Assembly: GCA_963855995.1 (NCBI GenBank) | Contig: OY979717.1 | Location: 36,909,497 to 36,973,496 of the forward strand | Reading direction: 5' to 3' | Length of the DNA stretch: 64,000 nt | Source of the DNA: Muricea muricata | Taxonomy: Eukaryota > Cnidaria > Anthozoa > Malacalcyonacea > Plexauridae | Part shown: positions 47,399 through 59,659 of the stretch, piece after piece | How positions within the stretch are numbered: position 1 is the first letter of the stretch | Layout of the letters: every line of letters starts with the position of its first letter | Position numbers and translations under genes: made by a program | The notes under the pieces: model-generated | Databases searched by the model: none | What the model saw: the letters and a program-made list of their open reading frames with translations, nothing else | Told to the model about the DNA's origin: nothing

Positions 47399-50300
47399 TT
47401 ACACTGCTGACGGTGACATTCTATTTTTCAACCTATCAGCAACAACGATGAGTTCGTCGCTCCTCAGCTCATCTAGCAGTAGGAGTACTGACTTCAAGAT
47501 CTTACTATATCCAAAATTCTCATCTGCTTCAGGTTTGGAAGGTCTATCTCTGCTTCTACTTAACACATCCTGAGCCAGATTATCAAAATGATGTTTTACA
47601 TCACCAATCTTAATATTTGCATCAGGTACCATATTGGTGACTGCAGAATATCTTTCCTTAAACATGTTATAATCCGATTTAGGTTTTAAATGTGGACTAC
47701 CTAAAACTGTATATATGTCAACGTCCTTATTAGTAGGGCTGATCCAGTTTGTTCCGCTTTTCCAAGACCTCAATTCATGTTTACCATCACCAATAATGTC
47801 GATCCAAATATTTGCAATCCATTTCTCGCCACTTGATGAACAATCACCGTGACCAGAAAATGCATCTAGAGCACCCATCCAAGCTGTCTGTGTATTTAGT
47901 AAGTGATTGTACCACATTATTGCTTTCCCTCGCTTTGGTTTTACGAGCAAGTTACATTCGTTGCACTTCTTTGCTAAATTGCATTTCTTAAGATATTCTC
48001 TCGGCAAGTCCTGTATAGTAAAAGAAAATAACGTCTTGTATAAGAAAACTACATTTGAAAATAATATTTATTTTCGAAATATTTAAATATTTAGGAATTG
48101 CTACTGTTGCATCTGAGTTATGGTTCGAGCAAATGCTCATTAAATAATATTTCGATCTTTGAAAGGATAAAACACGAACAAAGCTAAACATAATTTAGCA
48201 AAAATTTTGCCACACAACATCCATGAAGTGTTCAGCACAGGAACCATAACCGGCAAAAAGTAATATTTATTATATACTTACTTATTAGAGATTTCATCGC
48301 ATATTTTAGAAACAATAACTACAAATATTTACCCCATTAACTTTTCAAATCACAGGCCGCCCTTTTATTTACTCAGAATAAACCTGCATGCATTTGTGAT
48401 TACCTATATACCCTATATTCTAACCGAGTGGAAGTAATTTCTCAGTAAATATTGCAACACAAAATATAAGAATGACTGACTATGCATGTCAGTTTCAAAC
48501 AAATTTAACTTTATATGACTGAAAAATTGGTCTATAAGGAAAAACATACTGTTAAAGGCATAAGACCATCGGAAGCGCAGGCATCTAGTACGTTCCTCAC
48601 CTTCTGAGAAAATGTCGCGTTGTCTGCAAAAGGAAAACATTTTTCCCCACCTTTGTAGTCATCATTTAGGTAAACCATTATTGTTAAATACCTGAAAGAA
48701 ATCGATGCTCTTGACGCGCTACATCAGATAATTCGCAAAACCATAAAATATTGTACTGACTATAGAGACGACACATGCAGAAAAATTGTGGGCAGAAAGA
48801 AATATGTTTTGCTCATAATATCCTCAAATTGATTAAGGTTGCATTTTACCCAGGTTTTGGAGATAACTAAATTGATGATTGGATATTTATATTACCTGCA
48901 AAGTCTGCAATTTGATGAACCATATTGGCAGCAAGGCAAATTCTTTGAAAGACTTTGGGTATCATGATGGCATTCATAGTGAGCATTATTGTCATATTTC
49001 ACAACCTCAAAAATAAACATTTTCATTCCCTGTTTTTTATCTAATACTTGAAAATTTTAACATGTCGTTAAAATTTTGTACTTGTTTAGCTAATGTGATT
49101 ACCTGTATTGGTTCGCTCTGTTCTATAATCTTTTTGGGCAATTCTGTGAGTGCTGCAACCCTACAATGCATAGCGTTTGGTTATACCTGGGTTAGAACCA
49201 CTTGATACAAATTTTTCATACATTGCTTTGTGTACCCCCGGCGAAACTACGATTGATAAATGGTGGCAGAAAGTTTAAAACATTACAAGATTTACGTTTC
49301 TGTTTGTTGTCTGCTTTGTATTTCTATACAAATTTGCATCACACAGACTAATTTCTTTCCTGGATACTTCATAAGGTCTACTAATGTTCAGAAAAATTCA
49401 GAAAAGTGCATGAGATCATGCTCAGTTCAAAAATTTATTAAGAAGAAAAATTTCGTGAGGTGATTCCATTTAATCACATATTGTGTCCTGTCTCTAGAGA
49501 TAATAGTTTATCAGTTAGTCGTTGTTGAAATAAAGTGCGGCGGTACTGAAATTGTACGAAATCTAATGACAAAATTTGACAAGCTAATACACAAAGTACA
49601 GTTTTCTGTACCTTTCGTGATAATTATCAAACAGGTCTTCATATGCTAGTAATTCATCTTCGTCATGCCACAACCACGTTTGCTGGGTAAATAGGTTACT
49701 ATATTTAGATTTTTTAGAATCAGCTATATATTTGTCGAAGAATTTCCTCAGGCTTTCCTTGTCCATTTTCCCAAACTCGTGTTCATCAAGTTTTCCTGCC
49801 GAATTTAAAGCTCGGTCAAACAAGGTTGGGATAATAGTGGGTACATGAATAAGCTGCGGGTGTAAATTGTACCAAATCTAATGACAAACTCTCTCATGAA
49901 GTGATCTGTCCACCTCATTTAGGGTGTAGATTGTCGGAATATTACAACGAGATATGATTACGATATTTGGGATCTTATCGTACCAAACAATTTTTAGCAG
50001 CTTTCTGAGGCAGTTCAAATGTAAGCGCTTGATCGTTTTTGCGTTGCGTTTGTAGACTGCCACGTCGACTCATGTAAGGTAATTTATGAGCTTTTTGGAT
50101 TTCGGATTCCAACTCAAACGTGGATTCCAGATTTTGCTTCTTGGATAACGGGTCTATAGAGATTCTAGAACAGAAAATTTCTTGGAAACCTATGGATTCC
50201 AACTTACAAAACAACTGGAGTCCAGATTCCAAAGCAAATAAAAAGCCGGATTGCAGATTACTTTGCATGGTCCATCAACGTCTGGTTGCAATAAAGTAAA

Positions 50301-52497
50301 GTTCCTAGTAGGATTGCCCTGTAAACTTTCAGGTTTCTGTTTGTCCAAGTGAGCTTTTTTGTACAGATAATAGGGTACGTCTTAATAACCTTGTTAGAGG
50401 TAAATACGACGAAAAGGATGCTTTTCCTGATGATGTTGATAAGGATGATAATGAGAATGATAATGATTTAAAATGTGTACAGAATGTTTGAGTTGGATTC
50501 GCCATTGAGAACCTAATTGAAGCAAAATCTGTAGAGCTAAACAACATTAAAGGGCAATGGCAACAAAACATTTTACTGTCTCGTTTGAAAGAGACTCTAC
50601 AACAATATATAGAAGTCTATTACAAAATTTTTGCACCTGTTTTACTTCGGGATATATTCTCACTTTAATCGATGAACTGTCTGCCATCTTGGATTAGTTT
50701 TTTACCTTATTAACAATGTTTTGGTGACGTCATAAACCAGTCGAAGCTACTCCTAATACTTAAGAACAACCAAATATTGTTTGAATCCTTTTCAGTTTGT
50801 GCTAAAATCCGAAACACTTACCGCACGTGCGGTTATTGGAGCATACTAATCATTGTCTCGTAAGAACAAAAAGTTGCGTTACCCCAGTTGTAATTGTGCG
50901 TATCATGCATATCTACAAATACTAAAATGGCAGACAACTTAAGACTTCAAATCAAAATATTTCACGAAACAACTCTAGCAAATGAGACAATAGAAATTTT
51001 TGTTACCATTTCCCTTTAAACAACAAAAGATGCAAAATCGTTTTTCGCATAATTCAAAGTTCATTCAAGACGACGAATGGTAATTATAATTTTACCATTT
51101 CCATCATTATCCATGGTAGTATCTTTAAACCTAAAAATAAAAATGTTGTTATTATTTTCTTTGTGCAGATATAAATTTCTCTGTGCCAAAGCAGAATGAT
51201 CTCGGCACGTCTCTGTAAACATGCAAGTAGTCAACTTAATGAAACATACATGTCAATAATGTCTTGACTGGTGATAAAGATTCCAGCTTTCCCATAAACG
51301 TAGGATATCTAAATATATCATTGGTTGAAATCAGACTGTCTATTAGCTTATCACGAAGAGCAAATTCATTCTTTACTACGACATGGAATTTGCATTGGAT
51401 GTTGAACTGACAGCTTGTCATATGCATACATGAATGTAACGTAAAGGTCGGTGGAATTTACGCCTGACGAGAAATGACGGACACGCATGCGTACAATGCT
51501 TGGCAAATAAGCAACAATTTTATCAAACATCTATATTGATTGTAACACAAAGTAAATGAAAAAATACCGTCATAGCACACTCTGTACCAATCGGATAAAA
51601 AATGAAACGAATACTTTCGAAATATTGTAAAATAATTTTGATGAACGTTACAATTTATGGAGTTTTCGACATGAAAAGCTGGAACACGTAGTATACGAAG
51701 CGCCATAATCGCCAAATAAAAATTTTCTGCCCCTTCTCTTCAAGCAACGTTGGGTGCATGAAGCAAAATATGTTCGATTTCAATCCAATTTGAGGGGAGT
51801 GGGAATGTAATTACCTCTATTTATCAGTCTGTCGGTTTTGGGCCTGCTAGATTGCCTTTTTTTTCTTAAGCTAAACATTTTTATTAGTATACAAATTCCT
51901 GAGGATCTTAAAGAATATGTAAGTATATATATATATTTATTTAAAAAAGCACTAAACTTAAAATCTTAAGCAATTTCAGCTGACATCTGTCTTTTCAGGG
52001 CTACTCAATTTACTGGTCGCGTAATCAGTAGCTAAGTTGTAACCTCGCACTTGCCCAGCCAATCTGTCAAAGACGGCAAGAGATCATTTGACGGTGAAAC
52101 CTATTCACAAAATCGTGCTTCGCCTCATCAGTTTCTCTTAAAACTTTGAAACTCTAGGTTTTTTGAACTCGAATAATTATATAAATCTCCCAAAACCCTC
52201 ACTTATCACTCTTGCTGGTACATGCCAATTGTCTTGGAGCATTGATCATTTAAAATTTTGAAGATTTCTTTTATTGATTTTTTCTTACAATTTTAAATTC
52301 ATTTTATTAAAGTTATCTCACCTCATTTTCATCTATAAACTCGTCGCCGTTTAAATTCCACATCTTGAACGTGTCCTTCATATTGTCCTTAAACATCGTT
52401 TCAGCATTTTTATACGAAGGAATTTCCTTCATCCCTTTGGCCTTAGCCAAGTCAATGACAAGGTCACACTCTTCCTGCGTGAAGAAATCTTCAATTT
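47399..52497 (-). CDS. P4HTM: Transmembrane prolyl 4-hydroxylase-like (P4HTM), 5' end missing
   Basis: Exons, 5' to 3': 52322-52497; about 51246-51346 (start uncertain); 51096-51130; 49612-49795; 49103-49160; 48896-49005; 48601-48691; 47399-48010. All junctions have AG/GT and compatible phase. The first exon gives EIEDFFTQEECDLVIDLAKA and EF-hand 1. The 35-nt exon plus the next complete EF-hand 2 (loop DNDGNGKLDEHE). Then come IIEQSEPIQVVKYDNNAHYE with the iron motif HHD, the strand YLTIMVYLND and GGEKCFPFADN, and finally KPKRGKAIMWYNH with HGDCSSSGEKWIAN (distal His and 2-oxoglutarate Lys). This order is that of P4HTM, a 2-oxoglutarate/Fe(II) dioxygenase anchored in the ER membrane, whose substrate scope (HIF-type prolyl hydroxylation) is incompletely known. 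The C-terminus is ~100 residues longer than I would expect. The membrane-anchor exon was not found. Confidence 0.85.
49878..50063 (-). pseudogene. LINE ORF2 C-terminal fragment in P4HTM intron
   Basis: Minus-strand codons VYKRNAKTIKRLHLNCLRKL, then WYDKIPN and CNIPTIYTL, resemble the region after the reverse transcriptase of LINE ORF2 (LH-x-CLR-x-L-x(2)-W-x-DKIPN). The fragment is short, in the same orientation as the host gene, and has lost its catalytic region. Confidence 0.65.
50066..51095. other. P4HTM intron sequence
   Basis: Contains a stretch (50100-50270) with repeated gattcca motifs on both strands and an acidic ORF remnant around 50395-50490. No gene supported. Confidence 0.4.
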
Positions 52498-52652
52498 CTG
52501 CATAGGGAAATGTCATATATTTTAAAATGAAAAATTATATAGTTCATACCATGATCAATTTTTGTAAATTTACCAAAAACAATTTCATAGCAATGGGAGT
52601 TGACTGGATTGAACAGGTGCACCTGAGTAATTAATTCAAGGTAATTGATTAA

Positions 52653-52841
52653 GGGTTAGGGACTGTTGCAAGTGTTTTCTTTATAAATAACGCACGAACT
52701 GAATGTACAATGAACGAAAAATTTTCCATACTGCATAAGGCTGTCAGGGCCGAGTGCCCTATAGAAAATTTTGAGTTCATTGTACGTTCAGCAAGTGCGT
52801 TCTTTGCAAAGAAAACACGGACTTAACAGTCTCTAACACAT
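52653..52841. mobile_element. Palindromic MITE
   Basis: GGTTAGGGACTGTTG near 52654 and its complement ending near 52841, with shared GTGTTTTCTTT and GTACAATGAAC blocks in inverted order. Ends abut AT-rich ATTAA-type flanks. Confidence 0.7.
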
Positions 52842-52923
52842 TAATTAATATCCCAAAGTAATTTTGACCAATCACGTGCGCGGATTTTTTTGTACAGTGA
52901 ACGAAGAACGTATATTAAATAGG

Positions 52924-53226
52924 TTTATCACATACTTGTGCCTTTATCAGGGCAATAACAGTGTGACATAAAAACGATATCGTCACTGCCCCACTGTCAA
53001 AACAAATATGGCGTCCGACGTATGTAACCGTAACGGAAATATGTTTTGATGAAAGGCCAATAACAGAAAGATATTTGCAATTAAAAAAAATATTATTGAG
53101 TTGTTTTGTAAAGTTCTACCTGTTTAACGTATTTTTTACAATGATTTTAATTCATTGGGAAAAGAACCCAAATGATTTATAATTTGAAAATTATTTTCTA
53201 TTTTCTACTTTCTTTATTTTTTATTT
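52924..53226. mobile_element. Truncated second copy of the TA-flanked MITE family
   Basis: TTTATCACATACTTGTGCC at 52924 and the following ~300 bp match, in reverse orientation, the element at 20643-21024. Both have GGCGTCCGAC and a CTACCTGTTTARCGTATTTT block. The opposite terminal repeat is missing. Related GATATCGTTTTTTGTCCCG units recur at ~53280 and ~55630. Confidence 0.7.
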
Positions 53227-53540
53227 TTATATATTTTCGTCCATTTAGCAGAGGGATAGTATAACAAAAAATATGTCCCGCGATATCGTTTTTTGTCCCG
53301 TGATATCCAACCTCGATCCCAGAGCCTTTTCTAAAAATGGAGAGAGGGAAAAAGCCCGGACACCGGCTGCTATCTTCTGCAATTTCATTGGTCTATAACC
53401 TCACCCAGTTAATTTATTCAAAACCGTATATCTGTATATCTGCGTGAAGAAAAAATTACGAGTAAAATTTAACGCCTTACTAAGGCGCTGCATTACGTGT
53501 TTTTTCTAAACACTTCGATGTAGCAGTCATTTTGAAAAGA

Positions 53541-55557
53541 AATTTATTTATTTATTTTATTTATTTATTTATTTATTTATTTATAATACTTTGCCATATT
53601 ATAAGACTACGTAGATGACATAAATACAACACTATACGAGACGATACGAAACGATACAACACTAGTAACAGATGGCTGGGTCTCCACAACAGTTAAAACC
53701 AATTACTGTGGGCCCGCGGCATATAATTTAATTAGAAACAACAATTTGTAACAGAGTTCAAACTACGACCACAGTTGCAGTTTAAACGGACAGATTTCCA
53801 TGTCTTTGGGTCCTCTGCATCATAACAAATATGCAGAGCTACCAAATAATAGTCCCGTAGCAGTCTTTTAAATGTACTTAACAACATATTTGGCTGTCTT
53901 AAGTGAATTGGAAGACAGTTCCAAACTCTTGTGACTCGGGCAAAGTACGATTTCGGAAAGGTGGTAGGTAGTCTTGCATTTTGGCGGGCGAAACAACAAC
54001 TGGGTGGTATTGGATGATCGGGTTACTCGGGTTGGAATTATGGGTTTAGGGAAAACATCATCACTTACGTCAACCAGATCATTTATGGCTTTGAAGAAGA
54101 ACAGAAGATCCATATACATGCCAGTATGATAGGGGAATCAATTCCAAACGAATTAGTCTGTCGCGGTAGGACTCTTTACACAAGAATGGAAGATTCAGGA
54201 TGAATTTTGTCGCTCTCCTCTGGACACGTTCTGTTCGTTTTATTAAGCCGATATTCTGTGGACACCACACTTGAGTTGCATAGCCAAGAACTGGGTGGAT
54301 AACCGAGAGATACAAAATATGGCGAGTCTTTGAATTGGTGATTTCTCCACTGCTTCTCCTGACGAAACCAAGCAACTTGTTTGCTTTCGCACAACGTTCT
54401 AAAACATGCTTGGTCCACGTGAGATCGCTTGCAATCCAAACCCCTATAATATATGGATAGGTAACAGGCTGTGTTTTTCTAGTTACGCGCATACACTTGC
54501 ATTTCAGTTGGTAAATACGAGACCACTTGTTGAAGAACATTTTTCTAGGTTACTAAGATCGCTTTGGAGTAATTCAGCATCAGAAGTGGTATCGATGCGA
54601 CGGAAGATCTTAGTGTCATCAGCAAAGCAAGCCACTGTCGAATTCTGAACAACATCAGGAAGATCATTTACGTAGAGGAGGAACAGGATTGGTCCCAGAA
54701 TACTGCCCTGTGGCACCCCCGAAGACACTGGCATTTAGAAGACGTTGCGCCGAGAGTAGTCACGCATTGTTGCCTGCCATGTAGATAGTGTGAAAACCAG
54801 TTGAGTAAAGACCCTTGGATACCATAATTTGCAAGTTTGTTAACAAGAGCATCATGGCTAACCTTATCGAATGCCTTTGACATGTCCAACAGGATAACAT
54901 CAGTTTGCTTTCCAGATTCTAACAGGGAGCCTATATAGTTCAGCACCTCAACAAACTCGGTGGTACATGATCTGCCTGGGATGAGGCCATGTTGGGACGA
55001 GTTAACTAGTTTCAATAGGTGATCACGCAGCTTATTCAGAATGCAATGCTCAAAAACTTTCGATGCGACACAGAGGAGTGATATACGACGATAATTCTCG
55101 ACTTTTGTTTTATCACCTTTCTTGAAAACTGGAATGATGTTAGCCAGTTTCCATTCCTCAGGTAGGGAACCACTGTCGAGGGATCGATTGAATAGAGTGG
55201 ATAGCGATAGAGCAATTTGGTAAGCGGTTTTCTTTAGTAGCCTGGGCGAAATGCGGTCAGGATCTGTAGCCTTATTGACATCAAGTGTTCGTAGACAGAC
55301 ACAAACGTCCTCTGGAGAAAGACTCAATTCCGACAGCATAGGTTCACACAATGTGGTGGAGGGAAAGGTAGATGAATCGGCTAGGTCTTCGTCGCTGTTT
55401 AAAACTGAGGCAAAGTAATCATTGAAAAGCTCTGCAGTGTTTCGAGGACAGGAAGCTGAGCGAATTGGCGCCGTGTGTGATTTACTTGCTCCCATTGAAA
55501 CATTTCCTGGAACGGTGAAATTCCCATATACAGTTATCCCGTTAATTTCGTAGATTC
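53541..55557 (-). mobile_element. 5'-truncated LINE with (TAAA)n tail
   Basis: The minus-strand 3' end is a tetranucleotide (TTTA/TAAA) tract at 53541-53584, the usual tail type of several CR1/Jockey-group LINEs. Coding similarity runs up to ~55557, where it stops abruptly as expected of 5' truncation. It is flanked on both outer sides by short repeats with CCCAGRGCC and GATATCGTTTTTTGTCC, suggesting insertion within an older element. Confidence 0.8.
53868..55495 (-). pseudogene. LINE reverse transcriptase (ORF2), frameshifted
   Basis: An uninterrupted stretch (54668-55495) reads through FNDYFASVLN, LPEEWKLANIIPVFKKGDK (RT block 1-2), NYRRISLL, and DMSKAFDKVSHDALVNKL (first catalytic Asp). 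The frame then shifts to [19 protein letters not shown] and [10 protein letters not shown] (catalytic FADD box). A further shift near 54500 leads into the LGV-WIASDLTWTKHV and RRATKFILNLPFLCKESYRD thumb and C-terminal region. All catalytic residues are readable, but frameshifts mean it is dead. It resembles the CR1/Jockey group. The endonuclease is lost. Confidence 0.85.
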
Positions 55558-55668
55558 ATGGTTTTGAAAGCCAGCCTGTGCCAGGGCCTTTTCCCTCACT
55601 CTAGAAGGCCCTGGGAACGAGGTTGCCGTGATATCGTTTTTTGTCCCGTGATATCTTTAGCAGATTAC

Positions 55669-55711
55669 CCCCCCCCCCCACACACACACCCACACACACC
55701 CACACCCACAT
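55669..55711. repeat. C-run plus (CA)n simple repeat
   Basis: Poly-C followed by irregular CACACA and CCCACA units. Confidence 0.95.
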
Positions 55712-55719
55712 CCAGCGAG

Positions 55720-56460
55720 GGGAGTAATTAGTGCGTATCTTATTATAACGTCAGCAGGCATATGTAGTGCTATGACGCCAAAGGTGCAGCGCAACGATTA
55801 TGGTTGTGTAGTGCCACAGTAGTGTGGCGCACTTATGTTCGTTGCTATGTGTTGCCAAGCCAGTGCAATATACAACCTGTTATTTTCTGTGCGATATTGA
55901 TGTAGATACAAGTGTTTGAACCTTCGAGGAGTTTTATTAACTGTCGAAAATACGATAAAAATCACCGCATCAAACTATATTGACAGCATTTATTACTTTG
56001 TGTGGAATCATTTCAATTTCAGCTATTTTATCCTTAATCTTAGGTCTTTCCCTTGCAAATTTAGTTTTAGAAATAGAAACTGCACTTAAAAATTAATTCT
56101 TACGAATTGAATACAGTAATAATTAGCGTTGAATAAAAGTTTCTTTTGACGTGTCTTGGTATTAAAATTCGCAATGAAATAAACATTGTCGATTAGATTT
56201 TCATTCTTAGAGATGCCCCAGTTAACAAAAGAACAACGTTAACGAGTCTGGATTTGTATCGAATGCGCTAAAACAAACAATGTTTGTGAAGTAATAAGAC
56301 GTTGGCCGGTAAGATGGCATGGTATTCCTGTCTAGAGTAGGTTAGTTAGTTAGTTAAAGCAACGTATCAGAAGTTCGTGCGAGAAAGCACTTGAACAAAT
56401 GATCAACAAGTGATCCAAAACGCTTTTAACGGCATGTTTTCGAGAGCACAACGGGGCATA
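55720..56460. other. Nothing recognised
   Basis: Non-coding sequence without supported features. Confidence 0.5.
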
Positions 56461-56466
56461 CAGGCT

Positions 56467-56669
56467 CAGTGGCGGATCCAGCGTAGGTCAAAATAGATTA
56501 TAGCAGCCCAATTTTAAATTCAAAATAACTTTATAACAATGTCATTGGTTATGAATTTCCAAAGAATAAAGTCTTACCAATGAAATTGCTTTGAAGGTCT
56601 TTTAAAATGTAAATATATCCAAGAATGAGCTGTAGTAATTTATTTTGATCTACGCTAGATCCGCCACTG
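56467..56669. mobile_element. hAT-type MITE
   Basis: Inverted ends CAGTGGCGGATCCAGCGTAG and its near-perfect complement, 203 bp long. CAGTGGCGG is a common hAT terminal sequence. The flanks TACAGGCT and TAACAGGCT form a near-perfect 8-bp duplication. Confidence 0.85.
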
Positions 56670-56849
56670 TAACAGGCTCAAGGACACGCTTTTTCTGATG
56701 AGTAAGCTTATACTAGGTATGATACGTTTGTTCATAAATACATTTTGTAAACTATACTAAAAATACTCAACAAGTAAAATAAACTTGAATTTGATAAGGT
56801 GTTTTATGCTAATTGTTTACCTTTTCAGAAATGGTAGCTCAACTTTGAA

Positions 56850-57184
56850 ACGTCAACATCCGTGGAAAATTACATGTTATATATCAAAATCACACAGAAA
56901 CTGAGAAAAATTCAGAAGTTAATAAGTTACAAATTCTATACAATGCTGTAATGATTGTTCGTGAAAAGGTCCAGGAAATACCAAAACTAAATCTTCCTGG
57001 GCTACCATTGGCATCTGATTTGTCAATGAATAATGTGCAAAAAGTAGCCCCATGTGAACTTTACAATATGTTGGCTTCGACTTGCCGATTCTCTTCAGAG
57101 CCAACTTTAAGCGAGTATGTGCCAATCGAGGGAAAGAACAACACCAAACTAAGATCAATTGAAATTCAAGATTGGTATCCATAG
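56850..57184 (+). pseudogene. Fragment of uncharacterised multicopy cnidarian protein
   Basis: An open frame of about 110 codons to TAG at 57184. It includes LPGLPLASDL, KVAPCELYNMLAST, SSEPTLSEYVPI and KLRSIEIQDW. This block order (V-P-x-x-LYN-LA, then EPTLSEYV, then KLxSIxQD) is one I associate with a repetitive, unnamed protein family in cnidarian genomes. The piece is short, has a stop before it, and lacks the rest of the protein. Probably a transposon relic. Confidence 0.45.
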
Positions 57185-57189
57185 AACAG

Positions 57190-57990
57190 ACTTGTAATAG
57201 ATGGAACGCACAATTTAAATTGAGCCAAAATATCTTGCATAGTTATTCAATAATACGTTAAAGATTCAGTCAGAGATTTTTTAAAAAATATAACTTAAAG
57301 CCTGGGACAAACTGGGAAACATTGTGGCGCGAAAATGTTTGTCGTAATAGTTATATTCGTATTCTGCATTATTTTTTTGTTTTTAAATCAATTGTTTTTA
57401 CAGTCTGTTAACATGAATATATGAATATTAGCGCATACCTCCAATTATCGATCGTCTACCGCCCCTGCATCAAAGAATAGGAAGTCCTTTTGCTTTCGCG
57501 ACAATGTTTTTTAAGTTAAGCTAAGGTGTTGGTTTATCGAAATATTTAATTTGTTCCTTAACATATCGTGCGAATTGTATATATATTTATTATTTATAGT
57601 TGTATGTATACTTATTTATCATCCGTCCGGTTCGATACTGGTGGGTTTTTACCTCACACAAATTTGTATTGCATTAGAATGTTAAAACCAATATTTCTAT
57701 AAATCAATTGAAATAATTTAGCATACAAGCAAGCGTAGTTTTCAGTGTGTTCTTAGAAATATTTAAGAGCGTGTATTTATTTGTTAATATTACAAATTTT
57801 GAGCTCTATTCCATGTCTTTTATTTATGGTTTTGACATAGCAAATGGCGGGAAAACCCACAGGAAAAATCCATTTTTGTTATGTGCGCGTGCACAGTGGG
57901 AGTTTGGCTGATGTGCGCATGCGTATTTATCACCAGAACAATGGCGGTTCGAATATTTCAAAGCGCGAAATTAACAAACTTTGAAGGGAA
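57190..57990. other. Nothing recognised
   Basis: AT-rich intergenic sequence. The last ~90 bases may belong to the 5' UTR of the LINE that follows. Confidence 0.4.
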
Positions 57991-58103
57991 TTTTTTCCCA
58001 ATTGTGCACCTGTTTCGCTTGGGGAGCAGCGGATTCTAATAAAGTGAGTTTTTAACTATCCATTCGTAGGAAAATTATGTAGTTCTACAAGAAGTGAACG
58101 GAA

Positions 58104-59594
58104 TTGCATCTTTTGGACGCTCATCCTACGGCCCACAAAGCTAAAGTCGATGAATCGAGCGATCTCAGCGAAGTAATCAAAGATCAAAATAGCAAAAACG
58201 AAAGACCTACAACTAGTCAAGGTACTTGCACAGAATGTAAAGACTTATCACTCAAAATTGCCAAAATTGAACTCGAATTAGCAACGTTATGGTCTGCTGT
58301 CAACACTAAGCCGATCAATCCTCTTAACAAGAATGTAGGCACACAGACGGGCGATTTGCAAATAAATCAGCCTGCACCTGAATTATTAAGCGAAGGTCAA
58401 GCTCTCACACGCAGCCATATATCAAATTTTGAAAATCAACTCAACTGCTATCGACTGGCAAATAAGGAAGAGTTTGAAATACAGAATGCCTGGCAAAATA
58501 AAAGACAAGTTTACACTAGAGGAAATCCAAAATGAGTACATAATGATGAACTTGCTTATAGTAAGCACAAACTCCGTGAAGCAGAACAAGAAGGAGATTC
58601 CCTCAGGACAACTATTCAATTAAATTTCAAAGACGACCTTACGCAAGCTCTAAGCACTAAAGAAGACGAAGAAGGCTCACATCAGTGGCAATAATTTAAC
58701 AGATGGAGGTGTTGAATATTTAAGTTTTGCTCTGATGAGTGACAACTGTAAACTTACCTATTTAGATATAAGTAACAATGAAGTTAGAGACGAAGGTGCT
58801 AAACATTTGAGTAATGCTCACCAATAAATGGGAAAACTACCGCACCGCCGCAATTGATGAGCTCAAACCAGTTTTGTATGTTGGATGATCAACTGACGCC
58901 TACGCCTATGGTAATTAACGTGGACAACAATGAATATGCTGCTAAAACCAGCGCGACTGAATTTAAAGGCGAAGAGAGAACCAGTATTAAGACGAAACGA
59001 GCGAGTAGTTTAAACGAGTCTGTAGGCGATAATGAGCGTAGCAACTCGAAATCCAACATGGCAAGTTGAAGTACCACTGTTGTTATTGGCGATTCTCTGC
59101 TGAATTCAATTGGTAAAGCTACTAAGAGCAAAGTACAAGTGAAGTGCTTTTCAGGCGCAAGGCTACTGGACATGAAACACCATAGTATTCCGGTTCTGTC
59201 TGCCAAGCCTTGCCGCCCAAGCCCAAGCACATTATTGTACACTGTGGTACAAATGATCTGAGAAACAAGAGACCAGACGAAATAGATAAAAAACTAAAAA
59301 AAGGAGCCAATTGCTACAAAAACAGAGTCCTGAATCTGATATCACGGTTTCCTCGATAATAAATTGAAAGATAACCAAGGCAGCAAAGCTAACGAGGTAA
59401 ATAACCTTTTGAAATTTTTATGTATAGAAAATAATTTTAAATTTTTATTGCATCAAAATATTGATTCAAATTACCGCTATCGTTCTGGTCTTCGTCTAAA
59501 TAAACTTGGTGAATGTACGCTTGCGAAAAATATTATAGAAGCTATTAAGAAGTACCATATGTCTTCAAAGCTACCGTACACAGTTGAACCTTGA
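58104..59594 (+). pseudogene. LINE ORF1 with SGNH hydrolase domain, broken
   Basis: The first part reads CTECKDLSLKIAKIELELA (short coiled coil), then NVGTQTGDLQ. After the LRR insert it resumes (58854) and reaches TTVVIGDSLLNSIGK (GDSL nucleophile block), HIIVHCGTNDLRNKRPDEI (GTND block, in another frame), and SNYRYRSGLRLNKLG. In this family the last block normally supplies the catalytic His (GLHLN), but here it is Arg. The final stop is at 59594. Esterase-type ORF1 proteins are known in CR1-group LINEs. This one is inactive by frameshift and the lost His. Confidence 0.7.
58678..58827 (+). pseudogene. Leucine-rich-repeat fragment (NLR/RI type) inside LINE
   Basis: Fifty codons reading HISGNNLTDGGVEYLSFAL, then CKLTYLDISNNEVRDEGAKH to a TAA at 58825. 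The spacing (L-x-L/I-x-x-N-x-L/V-x-D/D-G-x-x-x-L-x-x-A-L) is that of ribonuclease-inhibitor-like LRRs as in NOD-like receptors and related proteins. It covers nearly two repeats. It is out of place within a LINE ORF1 and was probably captured or inserted. No nucleotide-binding domain nearby. Confidence 0.6.
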
Positions 59595-59659
59595 AGGTGC
59601 ATCCGTGTGCTACAACATTTCAGACTTTAGCTGCGATATGAATACAAATAATTTTTTTA

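Noticed and set aside
52110..52140. CTGATGAG on the minus strand followed by GCGAAG, considered as a hammerhead
   Set aside because: Lacks the GAAA box and any stem II of useful length.
56919..57182. 87-codon minus-strand ORF
   Set aside because: Antisense of a better plus-strand fragment with family motifs.
58730..58760. CTGATGAG in the LRR fragment, considered as a hammerhead
   Set aside because: No GAAA or stem II follows, and the bases are explained by LRR codons.
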